Part shown: piece by piece, positions 42,868-52,725 of the stretch
Layout: every line of letters starts with the position of its first letter
Numbering within the stretch: the first letter of the stretch is position 1
NCBI GenBank assembly: GCA_041746135.1
Contig: JBGTHQ010000032.1
Coordinates: 62,001 to 126,000 of the forward strand
Reading direction: 5' to 3'
DNA from: Alg239-R122 sp041746135
Lineage (GTDB): Bacteria; Pseudomonadota; Alphaproteobacteria; Sphingomonadales; Sphingomonadaceae
Length of the DNA stretch: 64,000 bases
The notes under the pieces: generated by a model
The model's input: the letters and a program-made list of their open reading frames with translations, nothing else
Databases searched by the model: none
Told to the model about the DNA's origin: nothing
Program-made: the position numbers and the translations under genes

Positions 42868-44388
42868 ATGGCGCGGACGCAAAACGCTTCCGCCGCATGC
42901 GCCGCGCTGGCGGGCGGGCGATCCTCGCTCATCTATCGCTGCATGCTGGCGGATACCGAAACGCCGGTATCGGCGGCGCTCAAGCTGATCGAACCGGATC
43001 GCGGCGATTTTCTGCTCGAATCGGTCGAGGGCGGCGAAACGCGCGGGCGCCACAGTCTGATCGGCCTCGCCCCCGACCTCATGTTTCGCGGCGCCGGTGC
43101 GGATTGCGAGATCAACCGCAACTGGGCGCACGACCGCCACGATTTCACCAGATTGGACACCGGCCCGCTTGCGGCGCTGCGCACGCTGGTCGCCGAATGC
43201 ACGATGCCGGTACCACACGAACTGCCCGAAGCCCTGGCGTGTCTGGTCGGCTATTTCGGGTATGAGACAATCGGCCTGGTCGAAAAACTGACGCGCGCCC
43301 CCGCTTCCGAACTGGCGCTGCCCGACATGCTGTTCGTCCGGCCCACAGTGATCGTCATATTCGACCGGCTGAAAGACGAAATGTTCCTGATCGCGCCGAT
43401 CTGGGCGGGGCCCGAAATATCGGCAGAAGCCTCTGTTCGCTTGGCAGAAGAGCGGCTGGACGCGGCCGAACGCAAGCTCGATGCATCGCTGCCCTCGTCC
43501 GCCCGCGCGATGCCGGACGACAGAGGGGCCGAAACGCAATTGGTCCCTGTCCTGCCGCAAGGCCGTTATGGCGAAATGGTGGCTGCGGCCAAGGAGTATA
43601 TCTGTGCGGGCGATATATTCCAGGTGGTGCTGGCACAGCGTTTTACCGCCCCCTTCCCGCTTCCGCCGTTCGAGCTCTATCGCGCGCTGCGCCGAATCAA
43701 TCCGTCGCCATTCCTGTATTTTCTCGACTTGCCGGGCTTTGCACTGATCGGTTCCAGCCCGGAGATCCTGGTACGCGTGCGCGGCGGCGACATCACGATC
43801 CGCCCGATTGCTGGCACCCGCCCGCGCGGCGTCGATGCTGCCGGGGATCAGGCGAACAAAGCAAGCCTGCTCGCCGATCCCAAGGAACGCGCCGAACATC
43901 TGATGCTGCTCGACCTGGGCCGCAATGATGTCGGCCGCGTCGCCGCGCCGCACAGCGTGACTGTCACCGACAGCTATATGGTCGAATTCTACAGCCATGT
44001 GATGCATATCGTATCCAATGTGACCGGACGCTTGGACGCTGAAAAGGACGCGATCGACGCGCTGTTCGCGGGCTTTCCTGCAGGCACGGTCAGCGGCGCG
44101 CCCAAGGTGCGCGCCTGCCAGATCATTGCCGAACTGGAGCAGGAAACCCGCGGCGCCTATGCCGGCGGGGTCGGGTATTTCAGCCCGAATGGCGATATGG
44201 ACAGCTGCATCGTGCTGCGCACCGCGGTGGTCAAGGACGGCACCATGCACGTACAGGCGGGGGCCGGAATCGTCGCCGACAGCGATCCGGCCTATGAACA
44301 GCGCGAGTGCGAGGCAAAAGCCAGCGCCTTGGGCGCGGCCGCGCGCGAAGCGATGCGGCAGGCACAGCAACCCGGATTCGGGCAGTGA
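42868..44388 (+). CDS. trpE: Anthranilate synthase component I
   Basis: 506 residues. The tryptophan-binding motif LLESVEGG at about 50 predicts feedback inhibition. The chorismate-binding core is intact: QVVLAQRF, FLYFLDLPGF, GSSPEILVRV, PIAGTRPRG, RAEHLMLLDLGRNDVGRVA and GTVSGAPKVRA. It makes anthranilate from chorismate with TrpG. The gene follows ppiD closely and starts the trp cluster trpE-G-D-C. Confidence 0.96.
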   Translation: MARTQNASAACAALAGGRSSLIYRCMLADTETPVSAALKLIEPDRGDFLLESVEGGETRGRHSLIGLAPDLMFRGAGADCEINRNWAHDRHDFTRLDTGPLAALRTLVAECTMPVPHELPEALACLVGYFGYETIGLVEKLTRAPASELALPDMLFVRPTVIVIFDRLKDEMFLIAPIWAGPEISAEASVRLAEERLDAAERKLDASLPSSARAMPDDRGAETQLVPVLPQGRYGEMVAAAKEYICAGDIFQVVLAQRFTAPFPLPPFELYRALRRINPSPFLYFLDLPGFALIGSSPEILVRVRGGDITIRPIAGTRPRGVDAAGDQANKASLLADPKERAEHLMLLDLGRNDVGRVAAPHSVTVTDSYMVEFYSHVMHIVSNVTGRLDAEKDAIDALFAGFPAGTVSGAPKVRACQIIAELEQETRGAYAGGVGYFSPNGDMDSCIVLRTAVVKDGTMHVQAGAGIVADSDPAYEQRECEAKASALGAAAREAMRQAQQPGFGQ

Positions 44389-44468
44389 GCCTGCCTGGCC
44401 CCATCTAGCAGGATACAGGCGCGTTTCATGGCTTGGCTAAAAGCGGTTTTCCCCGTATTCAGGCCGCC

Positions 44469-45053
44469 ATGATCCTCGTGCTCGACAATTATGACAGCTT
44501 TACCTTCAACCTCGTCCATTATCTGATGGAACTGGGTGCCGAGGTCGAAGTGGTGCGCAACGATGCACTGTCGGCTGCGCAGGCAATTGACAGCGGCGCG
44601 GCGGCATTCCTGATCTCGCCCGGGCCGTGCACGCCCGACGAGGCCGGCATTAGCATCGACCTCGTCGCCGCCTGTGCCGATACGCGCACACCGCTTTTAG
44701 GCGTATGTCTGGGGCACCAGGCAATCGGCCAGCATTTCGGCGGGAAGGTAGTGCGCGGCGGACTGATGCACGGCAAAACCTCGCCCGTCAGCCACGACAA
44801 TAGCGGCATTTTCGGAGGTCTTCCCTCGCCCTATGCCGCAACCCGCTACCACTCGCTGATTGTCGAGAAAATTCCCGACTGCCTGATCGTCAATGCAATG
44901 GCCGATGACGGATCGGTGATGGGATTTCATCACCAGACCCTGCCCATTCACGGCGTGCAATTTCACCCCGAAAGCATCGCCACCGAGCATGGCCATGCGC
45001 TGCTCGCCAACTTTATGCAGATTGCCGGGCTTCCCGTGACGCACCGCGTATAA
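44469..45053 (+). CDS. trpG: Anthranilate synthase component II (glutamine amidotransferase)
   Basis: 194 residues from the ATG at 44469 (MILVLDNYDSFTFNL); an earlier TTG start is unlikely. The triad is visible: cysteine in GVCLGHQAIGQ and H-x-E in GVQFHPESIATEHG. It supplies ammonia to TrpE. An 80-base gap separates it from trpE. Confidence 0.96.
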   Translation: MILVLDNYDSFTFNLVHYLMELGAEVEVVRNDALSAAQAIDSGAAAFLISPGPCTPDEAGISIDLVAACADTRTPLLGVCLGHQAIGQHFGGKVVRGGLMHGKTSPVSHDNSGIFGGLPSPYAATRYHSLIVEKIPDCLIVNAMADDGSVMGFHHQTLPIHGVQFHPESIATEHGHALLANFMQIAGLPVTHRV

Positions 45054-45117
45054 ACTGCAGAAACCCCGTAATTTTGAGTAGCACCGCTGCACAATCTGTG
45101 CTTGACAAGGCCGCGAT

Positions 45118-46107
45118 ATGACACAGCTTCCCGACACGCAGACGCCCCTTGACGAAGACCAGGCCGCCGCCGCATTTGCCGCCATATTGGACGGCACAGT
45201 CGGTGAAGAGGACACCGCCGCGTTTCTGGTCGGATTATCGGATCGCGGCGAGACGGCGGAGGAAATAGCCGCTGCCGCCGCAGCCTTGCGCGCGCGCCTG
45301 ATCCCCATCGCTGCGCCCGAAAATGCCATCGACGTGTGCGGCACCGGCGGCGACGGGCATCACAGCTTGAACGTGTCGACCGCCGTATCGCTGGTTGTAG
45401 CCGCGTGTGAAGTTCCGGTGGCAAAGCACGGAAATCGCGCGGCTTCCTCAAAAGCAGGTGCGGCCGATACTCTCGAAGCGCTCGGCCTTGACATGCAGCG
45501 CGCGGGCGAAAATGCCGAGGCGACGCTGGCCGATCTTGGTATCTGTTTCCTGTTTGCCGCCAATCACCACCCTGCGATGGGCCGGATACAGCCGATCCGC
45601 AAGAAAATCGGCAAGCGCACGATTTTCAACTTGATGGGCCCGCTCGCCAATCCGGCGCGGGTCAAGCGCCAGCTGATCGGCATTGCCCGGCCCGGCTATG
45701 TGCATGTGTACGCCGAAGCCTTGCAGAAACTGGGCACCGAGCGTTCGATGATCGTATCGGGCGACGAGGGACTGGACGAGCTGTCGCTCGCCGGCGGCAA
45801 CGAGGTTGCGGATATCGGCGAAAAAACCTTATTGATGCGGCGCTTTCACGCCGCCGATGCCGGTTTGCCCGAGCATCCGATATCCGCCATTCGCGGCGGG
45901 GACGCTACCTATAACGCAGCCGCGCTCCGGCGGGTGTTGCAAGGCGAAAAAGGCGCGTACCGCGACGCCGTGCTTTTCAACAGCGCCGCGGCGCTGTTGA
46001 TTGCGGGCGAAGTGACTGATCTGAAAGACGGGGTGGAGGAAGCGGGCGAGGCACTCGACAAGGGACTTGCCAACACGCTGCTCGATTGCTGGATCGCCTA
46101 TTCATGA
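45118..46107 (+). CDS. trpD: Anthranilate phosphoribosyltransferase
   Basis: 329 residues. The motifs CGTGGDGHHSLNVSTAVS (PRPP binding), KHGNRAASSKAGAADTLEALG and IFNLMGPLANPARV are typical of TrpD. It ends with an ATGA overlap to trpC. Confidence 0.96.
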   Translation: MTQLPDTQTPLDEDQAAAAFAAILDGTVGEEDTAAFLVGLSDRGETAEEIAAAAAALRARLIPIAAPENAIDVCGTGGDGHHSLNVSTAVSLVVAACEVPVAKHGNRAASSKAGAADTLEALGLDMQRAGENAEATLADLGICFLFAANHHPAMGRIQPIRKKIGKRTIFNLMGPLANPARVKRQLIGIARPGYVHVYAEALQKLGTERSMIVSGDEGLDELSLAGGNEVADIGEKTLLMRRFHAADAGLPEHPISAIRGGDATYNAAALRRVLQGEKGAYRDAVLFNSAAALLIAGEVTDLKDGVEEAGEALDKGLANTLLDCWIAYS

Positions 46108-46904
46108 CCACCGCGCCCGACAAGCTGACCGAAATTTGCGATGTCAAACGCGAAGACGTGGCGCGGCGCAAAGCGGTATGCAGCCTTGCCGATCTTGAAA
46201 CGGCGGCGGCGCAGCAATCGGCGCCTCGCGGATTTCGCCGTGCACTGGCGCGAAAATCCGCGACCGGCTTTGGCCTGATTGCGGAAATCAAGAAAGCCAG
46301 CCCTTCCAAGGGGTTGATCCGCGCCGATTTCGATCCCCCCGCCCATGCCCGGGCTTATGAAACCGGCGGCGCGGCCTGCCTATCCGTGCTGACCGATGGC
46401 CCTTATTTTCAGGGGCATGACGAGTATCTCGTCGCCGCGCGTCATGCCTGTACGCTGCCCTGCCTGCGCAAGGATTTCATGGTCGATCCGTGGCAGGTGG
46501 TCGAGGCGCGCGCACTCGGTGCTGATGCGATCCTCGTCATCATGGCCGCGCTCGATGACGTCATGGCGTCGGAGATCGAACACACCGCAGTTTCGCTAGG
46601 CATGGACGTGCTGGTCGAAGTGCATGACGCGGCCGAAATGAAACGCGCCTTGCGCTTGCAATCGCGTCTGATCGGGATCAATAATCGCGACTTGCGCAGT
46701 TTCGCAACCGATCTGGGAACGACCGAAATGCTGGCGCCCGAAGTGCCGAACAATGTGTTGCTGGTGTCCGAAAGCGGTATCGACACGCACGAGGATTGTC
46801 GGCGCCTGGCGGGCAGCGGTATCACCAATTTTCTGGTCGGGGAATCGCTGATGCGGCAGGATGATCTTGCCGCAGCCACACGAAAGCTTCTGACTGGCAT
46901 CTGA
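46104..46904 (+). CDS. trpC: Indole-3-glycerol-phosphate synthase
   Basis: 266 residues from the ATG that overlaps the trpD stop. LIAEIKKASPSKGLIR, the LRKDFMVDPWQV lysine, ADAILVIMAAL, LVEVHDAAEM, LIGINNRDLRSF and LVSESGIDTHED are the TIM-barrel motifs. It is not fused to TrpF. lexA follows after about 107 bases with its own promoter. Confidence 0.96.
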   Translation: MTTAPDKLTEICDVKREDVARRKAVCSLADLETAAAQQSAPRGFRRALARKSATGFGLIAEIKKASPSKGLIRADFDPPAHARAYETGGAACLSVLTDGPYFQGHDEYLVAARHACTLPCLRKDFMVDPWQVVEARALGADAILVIMAALDDVMASEIEHTAVSLGMDVLVEVHDAAEMKRALRLQSRLIGINNRDLRSFATDLGTTEMLAPEVPNNVLLVSESGIDTHEDCRRLAGSGITNFLVGESLMRQDDLAAATRKLLTGI

Positions 46905-46951
46905 AGAATGGCGCAAAAGCCCGCGCTTTCCGGCTTTGTTCCGCTTTGTTG

Positions 46952-46994
46952 TTGACTTGAGCACTTATGTTTCGTAATTGTTCTGTATTCGTTC
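46952..46994 (+). promoter_or_regulatory. lexA promoter with LexA box (SOS operator)
   Basis: A -35 TTGACT at 46952 and a -10 TAATTG at 46975 are spaced by 17 bases. GTTC-TGTATTC-GTTC at 46980-46994 matches the alphaproteobacterial SOS box GTTC-N7-GTTC exactly and overlaps the end of the -10 element. LexA should thus repress its own gene. Confidence 0.85.
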
Positions 46995-47011
46995 ATTCGC
47001 GGAGGCCAGAT

Positions 47012-47737
47012 ATGCTTACGAAAAAACAACATGAACTCATTTGCTTCATTCAGCAGCGGCTGGAAGACACTGGCATCTCCCCTTCTTTCGAGGAAATGAA
47101 GGATGCGCTCGACCTGAAATCCAAGTCCGGCGTGCACCGGCTGATCAGTGCTCTGGAAGAACGCGGCTTTATCCGCCGCCTTCCCAACCGGGCGCGCGCG
47201 CTGGAAGTGATCAAGTTGCCAGAAGGCAGCGTTCGGCCCAGTCTCACCGCCAGTACGGTTTTGCGGGGTAAAGGGCGCACGGCCGATAATGTGTCCAACA
47301 TTGCCGACGCACGGCGCGCGCCTGTATCCGATCCCGTGCCCGACATCGCCAATGATGTGATCGAAATTCCGTTGCACGGCCGGATTGCCGCAGGCGTTCC
47401 GATCGAGGCCATAGAAGGCCAGTCGATGCTTAGCGTACCGTCCGCCCTACTGGGTTCGGGCGATCACTATGCACTCGAGGTTTCCGGCGATTCGATGGTC
47501 GAGGCCGGCATATTGGACGGCGATTTCGCGCTCATCAAACGCGTCAATACCGCGCAGGACGGCGAAATTGTCGTCGCGCTGGTCCGCGGCGAGGAAGCCA
47601 CGCTCAAATATCTGCGCCGCGACAAGGGCAAGGTGCGGCTCGACCCCGCCAACGCGATGTACGAGCCGCAAATCTATGACCCGCAGGACGTCGAGGTGCA
47701 GGGCAAGCTTTCGGGACTTTTGCGCCGGTATCACTGA
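47012..47737 (+). CDS. lexA: SOS repressor LexA
   Basis: 241 residues from the ATG at 47012, which follows GGAGG. An N-terminal winged helix (LTKKQHELICFIQQRL, ISPSFEEMKDALDLKSKSGVHR in two parts) binds the operator; a long linker follows; the peptidase S24 domain has the cleavage site A127-G128 in RIAAGVP, the nucleophile S161 in VSGDSMVEAGI and the base K199 in EATLKYLRR. It represses DNA-repair genes until RecA filaments trigger self-cleavage. Confidence 0.96.
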   Translation: MLTKKQHELICFIQQRLEDTGISPSFEEMKDALDLKSKSGVHRLISALEERGFIRRLPNRARALEVIKLPEGSVRPSLTASTVLRGKGRTADNVSNIADARRAPVSDPVPDIANDVIEIPLHGRIAAGVPIEAIEGQSMLSVPSALLGSGDHYALEVSGDSMVEAGILDGDFALIKRVNTAQDGEIVVALVRGEEATLKYLRRDKGKVRLDPANAMYEPQIYDPQDVEVQGKLSGLLRRYH

Positions 47738-47766
47738 CTGCGAATGTAAGCTGTGTTCCGCGTGGT

Positions 47767-49923
47767 TCAGCTTGGGCGGAACCATCCATGCTGTCCTTCG
47801 GATTCGGCGACGCTTTCCACGACAGGCGGATCATCGAGCCAGATCGACAGTCCGCCCGTTTTTGAAAGCATCTTGCGATCGGCTTTCAGCCATTTTGGCT
47901 TGCAGCTATAGGGCAGCCATCGGTTGCTGATCACGATATCGACCCGCTTGCAGGCGGCGGCAAGTTCCATTTCGGGCACGATATAGCTGCTGCGGCTTGC
48001 CAATATTGTCCAGGTCCGGCCTCTGCGCACGACCGCAATGCTGCAGAAATCCGGGTTGCACTGGGCATTTTCCCATTTTCTGAGCGCCACGACTCGCCCG
48101 CCCAGTCCGGCATTTTCCATCAGGCTGTCGACGGTATAGTCGCCCGCCCGGTCACGCAGCAGGACGATATCGCCATTGGCTTGGGTGATGGCAAGATGAG
48201 TGCCGTTGGAATGGACCAATATGTCCGGCGACTTTAAAAACGGCAGCGACGCGGCCGCGATGGCTACCGGCACAAATCCCGCGAGGCGTGCCTTTCCGGA
48301 TAGCAGCAGGATCCACAGTCCACCGCTCACGAAAAGCGTGAACAGCGGCACACCCATTGATGGCAGCCGCGTGATCGATCCCGGCCGGCTTTCCACGAAA
48401 TGCGCCAGACCCAAAAGCAGCGACAGACTCTTTCCGCAAACATACCATAGTGGCGCGCCCAGACCGATCGTGTCAAATGCCAGCGCCAGCGCTTCCAGCG
48501 GCATAATAACGAAGGTGGTCAGCGGTATAGCGACGATATTGGCCAAGGCGCCATAAATGCCTGCCTTGTGAAAATGGTACAGCGCGATCGGCATTAGTAC
48601 GATTTCGATGGCAAGCCCGGTAATGAACAGCATGCCGATGAAACGCACAATGCGGTACGCCCCGTGTTCCTCGCGCCGCTCGAAAGTTCGCTTTATCCAT
48701 GGCAATTGGTGGAGCGCGATAATGGTCGTCACAGCGGCGAAGCTTAACTGAAAACTGGGTCCGACCAAGGATTCGGGCCAAATTACAAGGACAAATGTTG
48801 CCCCCGCCGCCACCAGCCGCATCGACAGAGGATCGCGGCCCAGTGAGAGAGCGGTCAACACAAGCAACGCGGCTATGCAGGCGCGGATGGTAGGCACTTC
48901 TGCGCCCGTCAAAAGTGTGTAGAGCAGTCCCGCGCCTGCCGCCGCAATCGACGCCAGAATCGGGAGCCGGTACCGCAGCGCCAGTGCAGGCGACAAGGCC
49001 AACAGCCGGATCACGAGCAGATAGACCGCCCCGACGACCGCGCTGACATGCAGCCCGCTGATCGACAGCAGATGGGCCAGTCCGGCGCGGCGCATCGCTT
49101 CGGCATCGTCCTCGGCAATGCCGCCGCGATCGCCCGTGGCCAGCGTTGCCGCAATCGCGCCTTCCGACCCCGCAACCTGCGACTGGATATGCCGCGAGAG
49201 CCGCGCTTGCGTGTCGCCGATCATATCGCTGCTTCGCGATCCCGAAATGATTTCTGGCGGACCGAGAGCGGATCCGGTCGCCGATATCCCTTCGAACCAG
49301 ACCCGCCGTGCGAAATTATACGCGCCCGGTAACGCCGCCCCGGCGGGCGGCATCAGCCTTGCCCTGATTCGGATCACGGCACCCGCCCGCAGCCCAGGAT
49401 TATCCCATTTCTGAGGGATATTGACCCGCAGTTGCAGTGGCAATGCAGATGTACCGTCCGTACGCAAAATCAGCCGGGTCAGCTTGCGCGCGGGCATTTC
49501 GGTACGATCGCGTATCTCGGCATGGAACATCAGCACCTGCGGGCGTTGCAGCGGCTCCGCGCCGACACGCGCTGACCTGCTCCAAACCAGTGCACACCCC
49601 AAAGCGGCCAGAAAGGCTGCGATCACGATCGTCCGCCGCACCAGTGCGAAGCGATGGGTGTGTTTGAGCACTGTCGATGCCAGTAAGGCGATGGCCAAAG
49701 CCACACTTATAAATCCGCCCCATTGTGCCGGACCGGCGAGCGCGAACCAGACGGCAATCCCTGTTCCCAGAAACACCGGTATCCATAAAGGAAGCATCAC
49801 CCGCTGGTTCGTCAAGAAACTTTCAAGCGCACTGGCTGCCCATGCCAGCACGGAGCCTGTCCCGTCCAAAACAGCGCTTGGAACCTTGCGGAAAGCCGTG
49901 CTAGGGGCGGTGCCATCTGCCAT
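47767..49923 (-). CDS. comEC: ComEC/Rec2-family DNA-uptake channel protein
   Basis: 718 residues. Near the N-terminus are several hydrophobic helices and a DUF4131-like periplasmic region, then the Competence domain with LLSISGLHVSAVVGAVYLL and about ten membrane helices (FQLSFAAVTTIIALHQLP). The MBL domain after it is shortened and lacks the H-x-H-x-D-H motif, so DNA-degrading activity by it is doubtful. It would bring single-stranded DNA across the inner membrane. Its start lies 27 bases from that of gltX, back to back. Confidence 0.88.
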   Translation of the reverse strand: MADGTAPSTAFRKVPSAVLDGTGSVLAWAASALESFLTNQRVMLPLWIPVFLGTGIAVWFALAGPAQWGGFISVALAIALLASTVLKHTHRFALVRRTIVIAAFLAALGCALVWSRSARVGAEPLQRPQVLMFHAEIRDRTEMPARKLTRLILRTDGTSALPLQLRVNIPQKWDNPGLRAGAVIRIRARLMPPAGAALPGAYNFARRVWFEGISATGSALGPPEIISGSRSSDMIGDTQARLSRHIQSQVAGSEGAIAATLATGDRGGIAEDDAEAMRRAGLAHLLSISGLHVSAVVGAVYLLVIRLLALSPALALRYRLPILASIAAAGAGLLYTLLTGAEVPTIRACIAALLVLTALSLGRDPLSMRLVAAGATFVLVIWPESLVGPSFQLSFAAVTTIIALHQLPWIKRTFERREEHGAYRIVRFIGMLFITGLAIEIVLMPIALYHFHKAGIYGALANIVAIPLTTFVIMPLEALALAFDTIGLGAPLWYVCGKSLSLLLGLAHFVESRPGSITRLPSMGVPLFTLFVSGGLWILLLSGKARLAGFVPVAIAAASLPFLKSPDILVHSNGTHLAITQANGDIVLLRDRAGDYTVDSLMENAGLGGRVVALRKWENAQCNPDFCSIAVVRRGRTWTILASRSSYIVPEMELAAACKRVDIVISNRWLPYSCKPKWLKADRKMLSKTGGLSIWLDDPPVVESVAESEGQHGWFRPS

Positions 49924-49950
49924 AAACCGTATCTTTGAAAGGAAGCGGGC

Positions 49951-51387
49951 TTGAGTGCAAGCGACAAAATTTCACAGGGCGAACAAGTGGTTACGCGGTT
50001 TGCGCCTTCACCTACAGGATTTTTGCATATCGGCGGCGCGCGCACGGCGCTGTTCAACTGGCTGTTCGCACGCGCACATGGCGGAAAAGCGTTGCTGCGC
50101 ATCGAGGATACCGACACGGCACGATCCACGCAGCCGGCAATTGCCGCGATCATCGACGGTCTCGCGTGGATGGGTCTCGACTGGGACGCGCCGCCTGTAT
50201 TCCAGAGCGAACGCGCCGCGCGCCATGCCGAAGTCGCGCATTTTTTGCTCGAAAATGGCCACGCCTATAAATGCTTCGCCACCTCAGACGAGCTGGAGGC
50301 CATGCGGACCGAGCAGCGCGCCCGGAAAGAACCGATGCGTTATGACGGGCGCTGGCGCGACCGTGATCCCTCCGAAGCACCCGAAAACGCGGCATATGTG
50401 ATCCGCCTCGAAACCGAACGTGAAGGCAGCGTCACCCTCGCCGACAAGGTCCAGGGCAATGTATCCGTGCAAAATGCGGAAATCGACGATTATGTGCTGC
50501 TGCGCTCCGACGGCACACCGACTTATATGCTCGCCGTGGTGGTCGACGACCACGATATGGGCGTCACGCACATCATTCGCGGCGATGATCACTTGAACAA
50601 TGCTTTTCGTCAGTTGGCGCTGATACGTGCCATGGGTTGGGAGGAACCCGTTTATGCGCATATTCCGCTGATCCACGGCAATGACGGGGCGAAACTGTCC
50701 AAACGTCATGGTGCACTGGGGGTCGAAAGCTATCGCGATGATATGGGCATATTGTCCGATGCGCTGTTCAATTACCTGCTACGGCTCGGATGGGGACACG
50801 GCGATACCGAAATCATCTCCCGGCAAGCAGCGATCGATCTGTTCTCGCTGGACGATGTCGGCAAGTCTCCCTCGCGCTTCGATCCCAAAAAGCTGCAAAA
50901 TCTCAACGGAATCTATATGCGCGAATGCGCCGATGCCACGCTGACGCAATTGGTCGCACCGCGGCTTGAAACATTGAGCAACGAATTTGACGCTACGGAA
51001 GACAGCGCGTTGCTCGAACAGGCCATGCCGGTTCTCAAAACACGTGCCAAGAACCTGAATGAACTGGCCGAAAGCGCGAAATTTCTTTTTGCAAAACGGC
51101 CGCTGGCAATGGACGAGAAAGCTGCATCTCTGCTAGAAGGCGACCAACGCGGAATACTGGACGACCTTACCGGGCCGCTGGAAATGCTCGATGACTGGAC
51201 GCTGGACAGTCTGGAAGATACCGTCAAGGGCATTGCCGATACCAAGGGAGTTGGTCTCGGCAAGATTGCGCAGCCCTTGCGGGCGGCACTGACCGGCCAG
51301 GCGAATTCGCCCGGGATTTTCGACGTACTGGTATTGCTGGGTAAAGCAGAAACGCTGGCACGGATCGGCGACCAGACCGCAAATTGA
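49951..51387 (+). CDS. gltX: Glutamyl-tRNA synthetase
   Basis: 478 residues. The start is a TTG with AGGA 8 bases upstream; a GTG at 49987 would also keep the domain. HIGH-like motif FLHIGGARTALFN, LLRIEDTD, and the KMSKS equivalent KLSKRHG are present. The divergent comEC start is so close that the gltX promoter must lie in comEC coding sequence. gltA follows 45 bases later. Confidence 0.95.
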   Translation: MSASDKISQGEQVVTRFAPSPTGFLHIGGARTALFNWLFARAHGGKALLRIEDTDTARSTQPAIAAIIDGLAWMGLDWDAPPVFQSERAARHAEVAHFLLENGHAYKCFATSDELEAMRTEQRARKEPMRYDGRWRDRDPSEAPENAAYVIRLETEREGSVTLADKVQGNVSVQNAEIDDYVLLRSDGTPTYMLAVVVDDHDMGVTHIIRGDDHLNNAFRQLALIRAMGWEEPVYAHIPLIHGNDGAKLSKRHGALGVESYRDDMGILSDALFNYLLRLGWGHGDTEIISRQAAIDLFSLDDVGKSPSRFDPKKLQNLNGIYMRECADATLTQLVAPRLETLSNEFDATEDSALLEQAMPVLKTRAKNLNELAESAKFLFAKRPLAMDEKAASLLEGDQRGILDDLTGPLEMLDDWTLDSLEDTVKGIADTKGVGLGKIAQPLRAALTGQANSPGIFDVLVLLGKAETLARIGDQTAN

Positions 51388-51432
51388 TATTTAGCTGGCC
51401 CGTCGGCTCAGCTGCACTCGAGGAGACATTAG

Positions 51433-52719
51433 GTGACCGACAAAAAAGCGATGTTCCAGATGGATGGAACGGATTATGACTATCCCGTATTAAGTGGATC
51501 GGTGGGACCCGATGTCGTGGATATTCGCAAATTTTATGCGGAGACGGGTGCCTTTACCTATGATCCCGGCTTTACCTCGACCGCCGCTTGCGAATCCGCC
51601 CTCACCTATATCGACGGAGGCGAAGGCGTATTGCTGCACCGGGGTTATCCGATCGGCCAGCTTGCCGAAAGTTCGAGTTTCATGGAAGTCTCGTATCTCC
51701 TGCTCAACGGCGAACTGCCCAGCAAAGAAGAAATGGAAGATTTCGACTATACGATTTCGCGCCACACCATGTTGCACGAGCAGTTGATGAAATTCTATGG
51801 CGGTTTTCGCAGCGATGCCCATCCCATGGCTATCATGTGCGGTGTCGTCGGCGCGCTGTCTGCATTCTACCATGATTCGACCGATATTTCGGATCACGAA
51901 CATCGCAAGATATCCAGCCATCGCCTGATCGCCAAAATGCCCACGATAGCCGCGGCCGCGTACAAATATTCGATTGGCCAGCCGTTCATGTACCCTGACA
52001 ACTCGCTGTCCTATACGGGAAATTTCCTGAAAATGACATTCGGCGTGCCGGCGGAAGAATATGAGGTCCACCCGGCCATCGAAAAAGCCATGGACCGTAT
52101 TTTCATCCTCCATGCCGATCACGAACAAAACGCGTCCACATCCACGGTACGTCTGGCCGGATCGTCGGGTGCCAACCCGTTCGCCTGCATTGCCGCCGGT
52201 ATCGCATGTCTATGGGGACCCGCCCATGGGGGCGCGAACGAAGCGGCCCTTAACATGCTGCGCGAAATCGGCACGCCGGACAGAATTCCGCATTATATCG
52301 AGCGTGCAAAGGACAAGAATGATCCGTTCCGCCTGATGGGTTTTGGACACCGCGTCTACAAAAATTATGATCCACGTGCCACGGTGATGCAGGAAACGGT
52401 CCGCGAAGTGTTCGATGCGTTGAAAGTCAGCGATCCGGTTTTCGACACCGCTTTGAAGCTCGAGGAAATGGCCCTCAATGACGATTATTTCAAAGAGAAG
52501 AAACTGTTCCCCAATGTCGATTTCTATTCCGGCGTGATCCTGTCGGCCATCGGTTTCCCGACGACGATGTTCACGGCACTGTTCGCACTGGCCCGCACGG
52601 TGGGCTGGGTGGCGCAGTGGAATGAAATGATTTCGGATCCCGGCCAGAAAATCGGCCGCCCGCGTCAGCTCTACACGGGGCCGACGCAAAGGGACTATGT
52701 TCCGCTGGCGGAACGCTAG
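51433..52719 (+). CDS. gltA: Citrate synthase
   Basis: 428 residues from a GTG preceded by GAGGAGA. The large type II enzyme pattern is clear: catalytic histidines in LHADHEQNASTSTVR and GFGHRVYKNYDPRA, the aspartate in FPNVDFYSGV, and GPAHGGANEAAL. It starts the TCA cycle. The stop lies 6 bases from that of the convergent kinase-like gene. Confidence 0.97.
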   Translation: MTDKKAMFQMDGTDYDYPVLSGSVGPDVVDIRKFYAETGAFTYDPGFTSTAACESALTYIDGGEGVLLHRGYPIGQLAESSSFMEVSYLLLNGELPSKEEMEDFDYTISRHTMLHEQLMKFYGGFRSDAHPMAIMCGVVGALSAFYHDSTDISDHEHRKISSHRLIAKMPTIAAAAYKYSIGQPFMYPDNSLSYTGNFLKMTFGVPAEEYEVHPAIEKAMDRIFILHADHEQNASTSTVRLAGSSGANPFACIAAGIACLWGPAHGGANEAALNMLREIGTPDRIPHYIERAKDKNDPFRLMGFGHRVYKNYDPRATVMQETVREVFDALKVSDPVFDTALKLEEMALNDDYFKEKKLFPNVDFYSGVILSAIGFPTTMFTALFALARTVGWVAQWNEMISDPGQKIGRPRQLYTGPTQRDYVPLAER

Positions 52720-52725
52720 CTGGGC

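Noticed and set aside
42805..44370. 521-codon open frame opposite trpE
   Set aside because: A shadow of trpE without family features or ribosome binding site.
44389..44468. Possible trp leader peptide or attenuator between trpE and trpG
   Set aside because: No run of tryptophan codons and no convincing terminator hairpin with a T-run.
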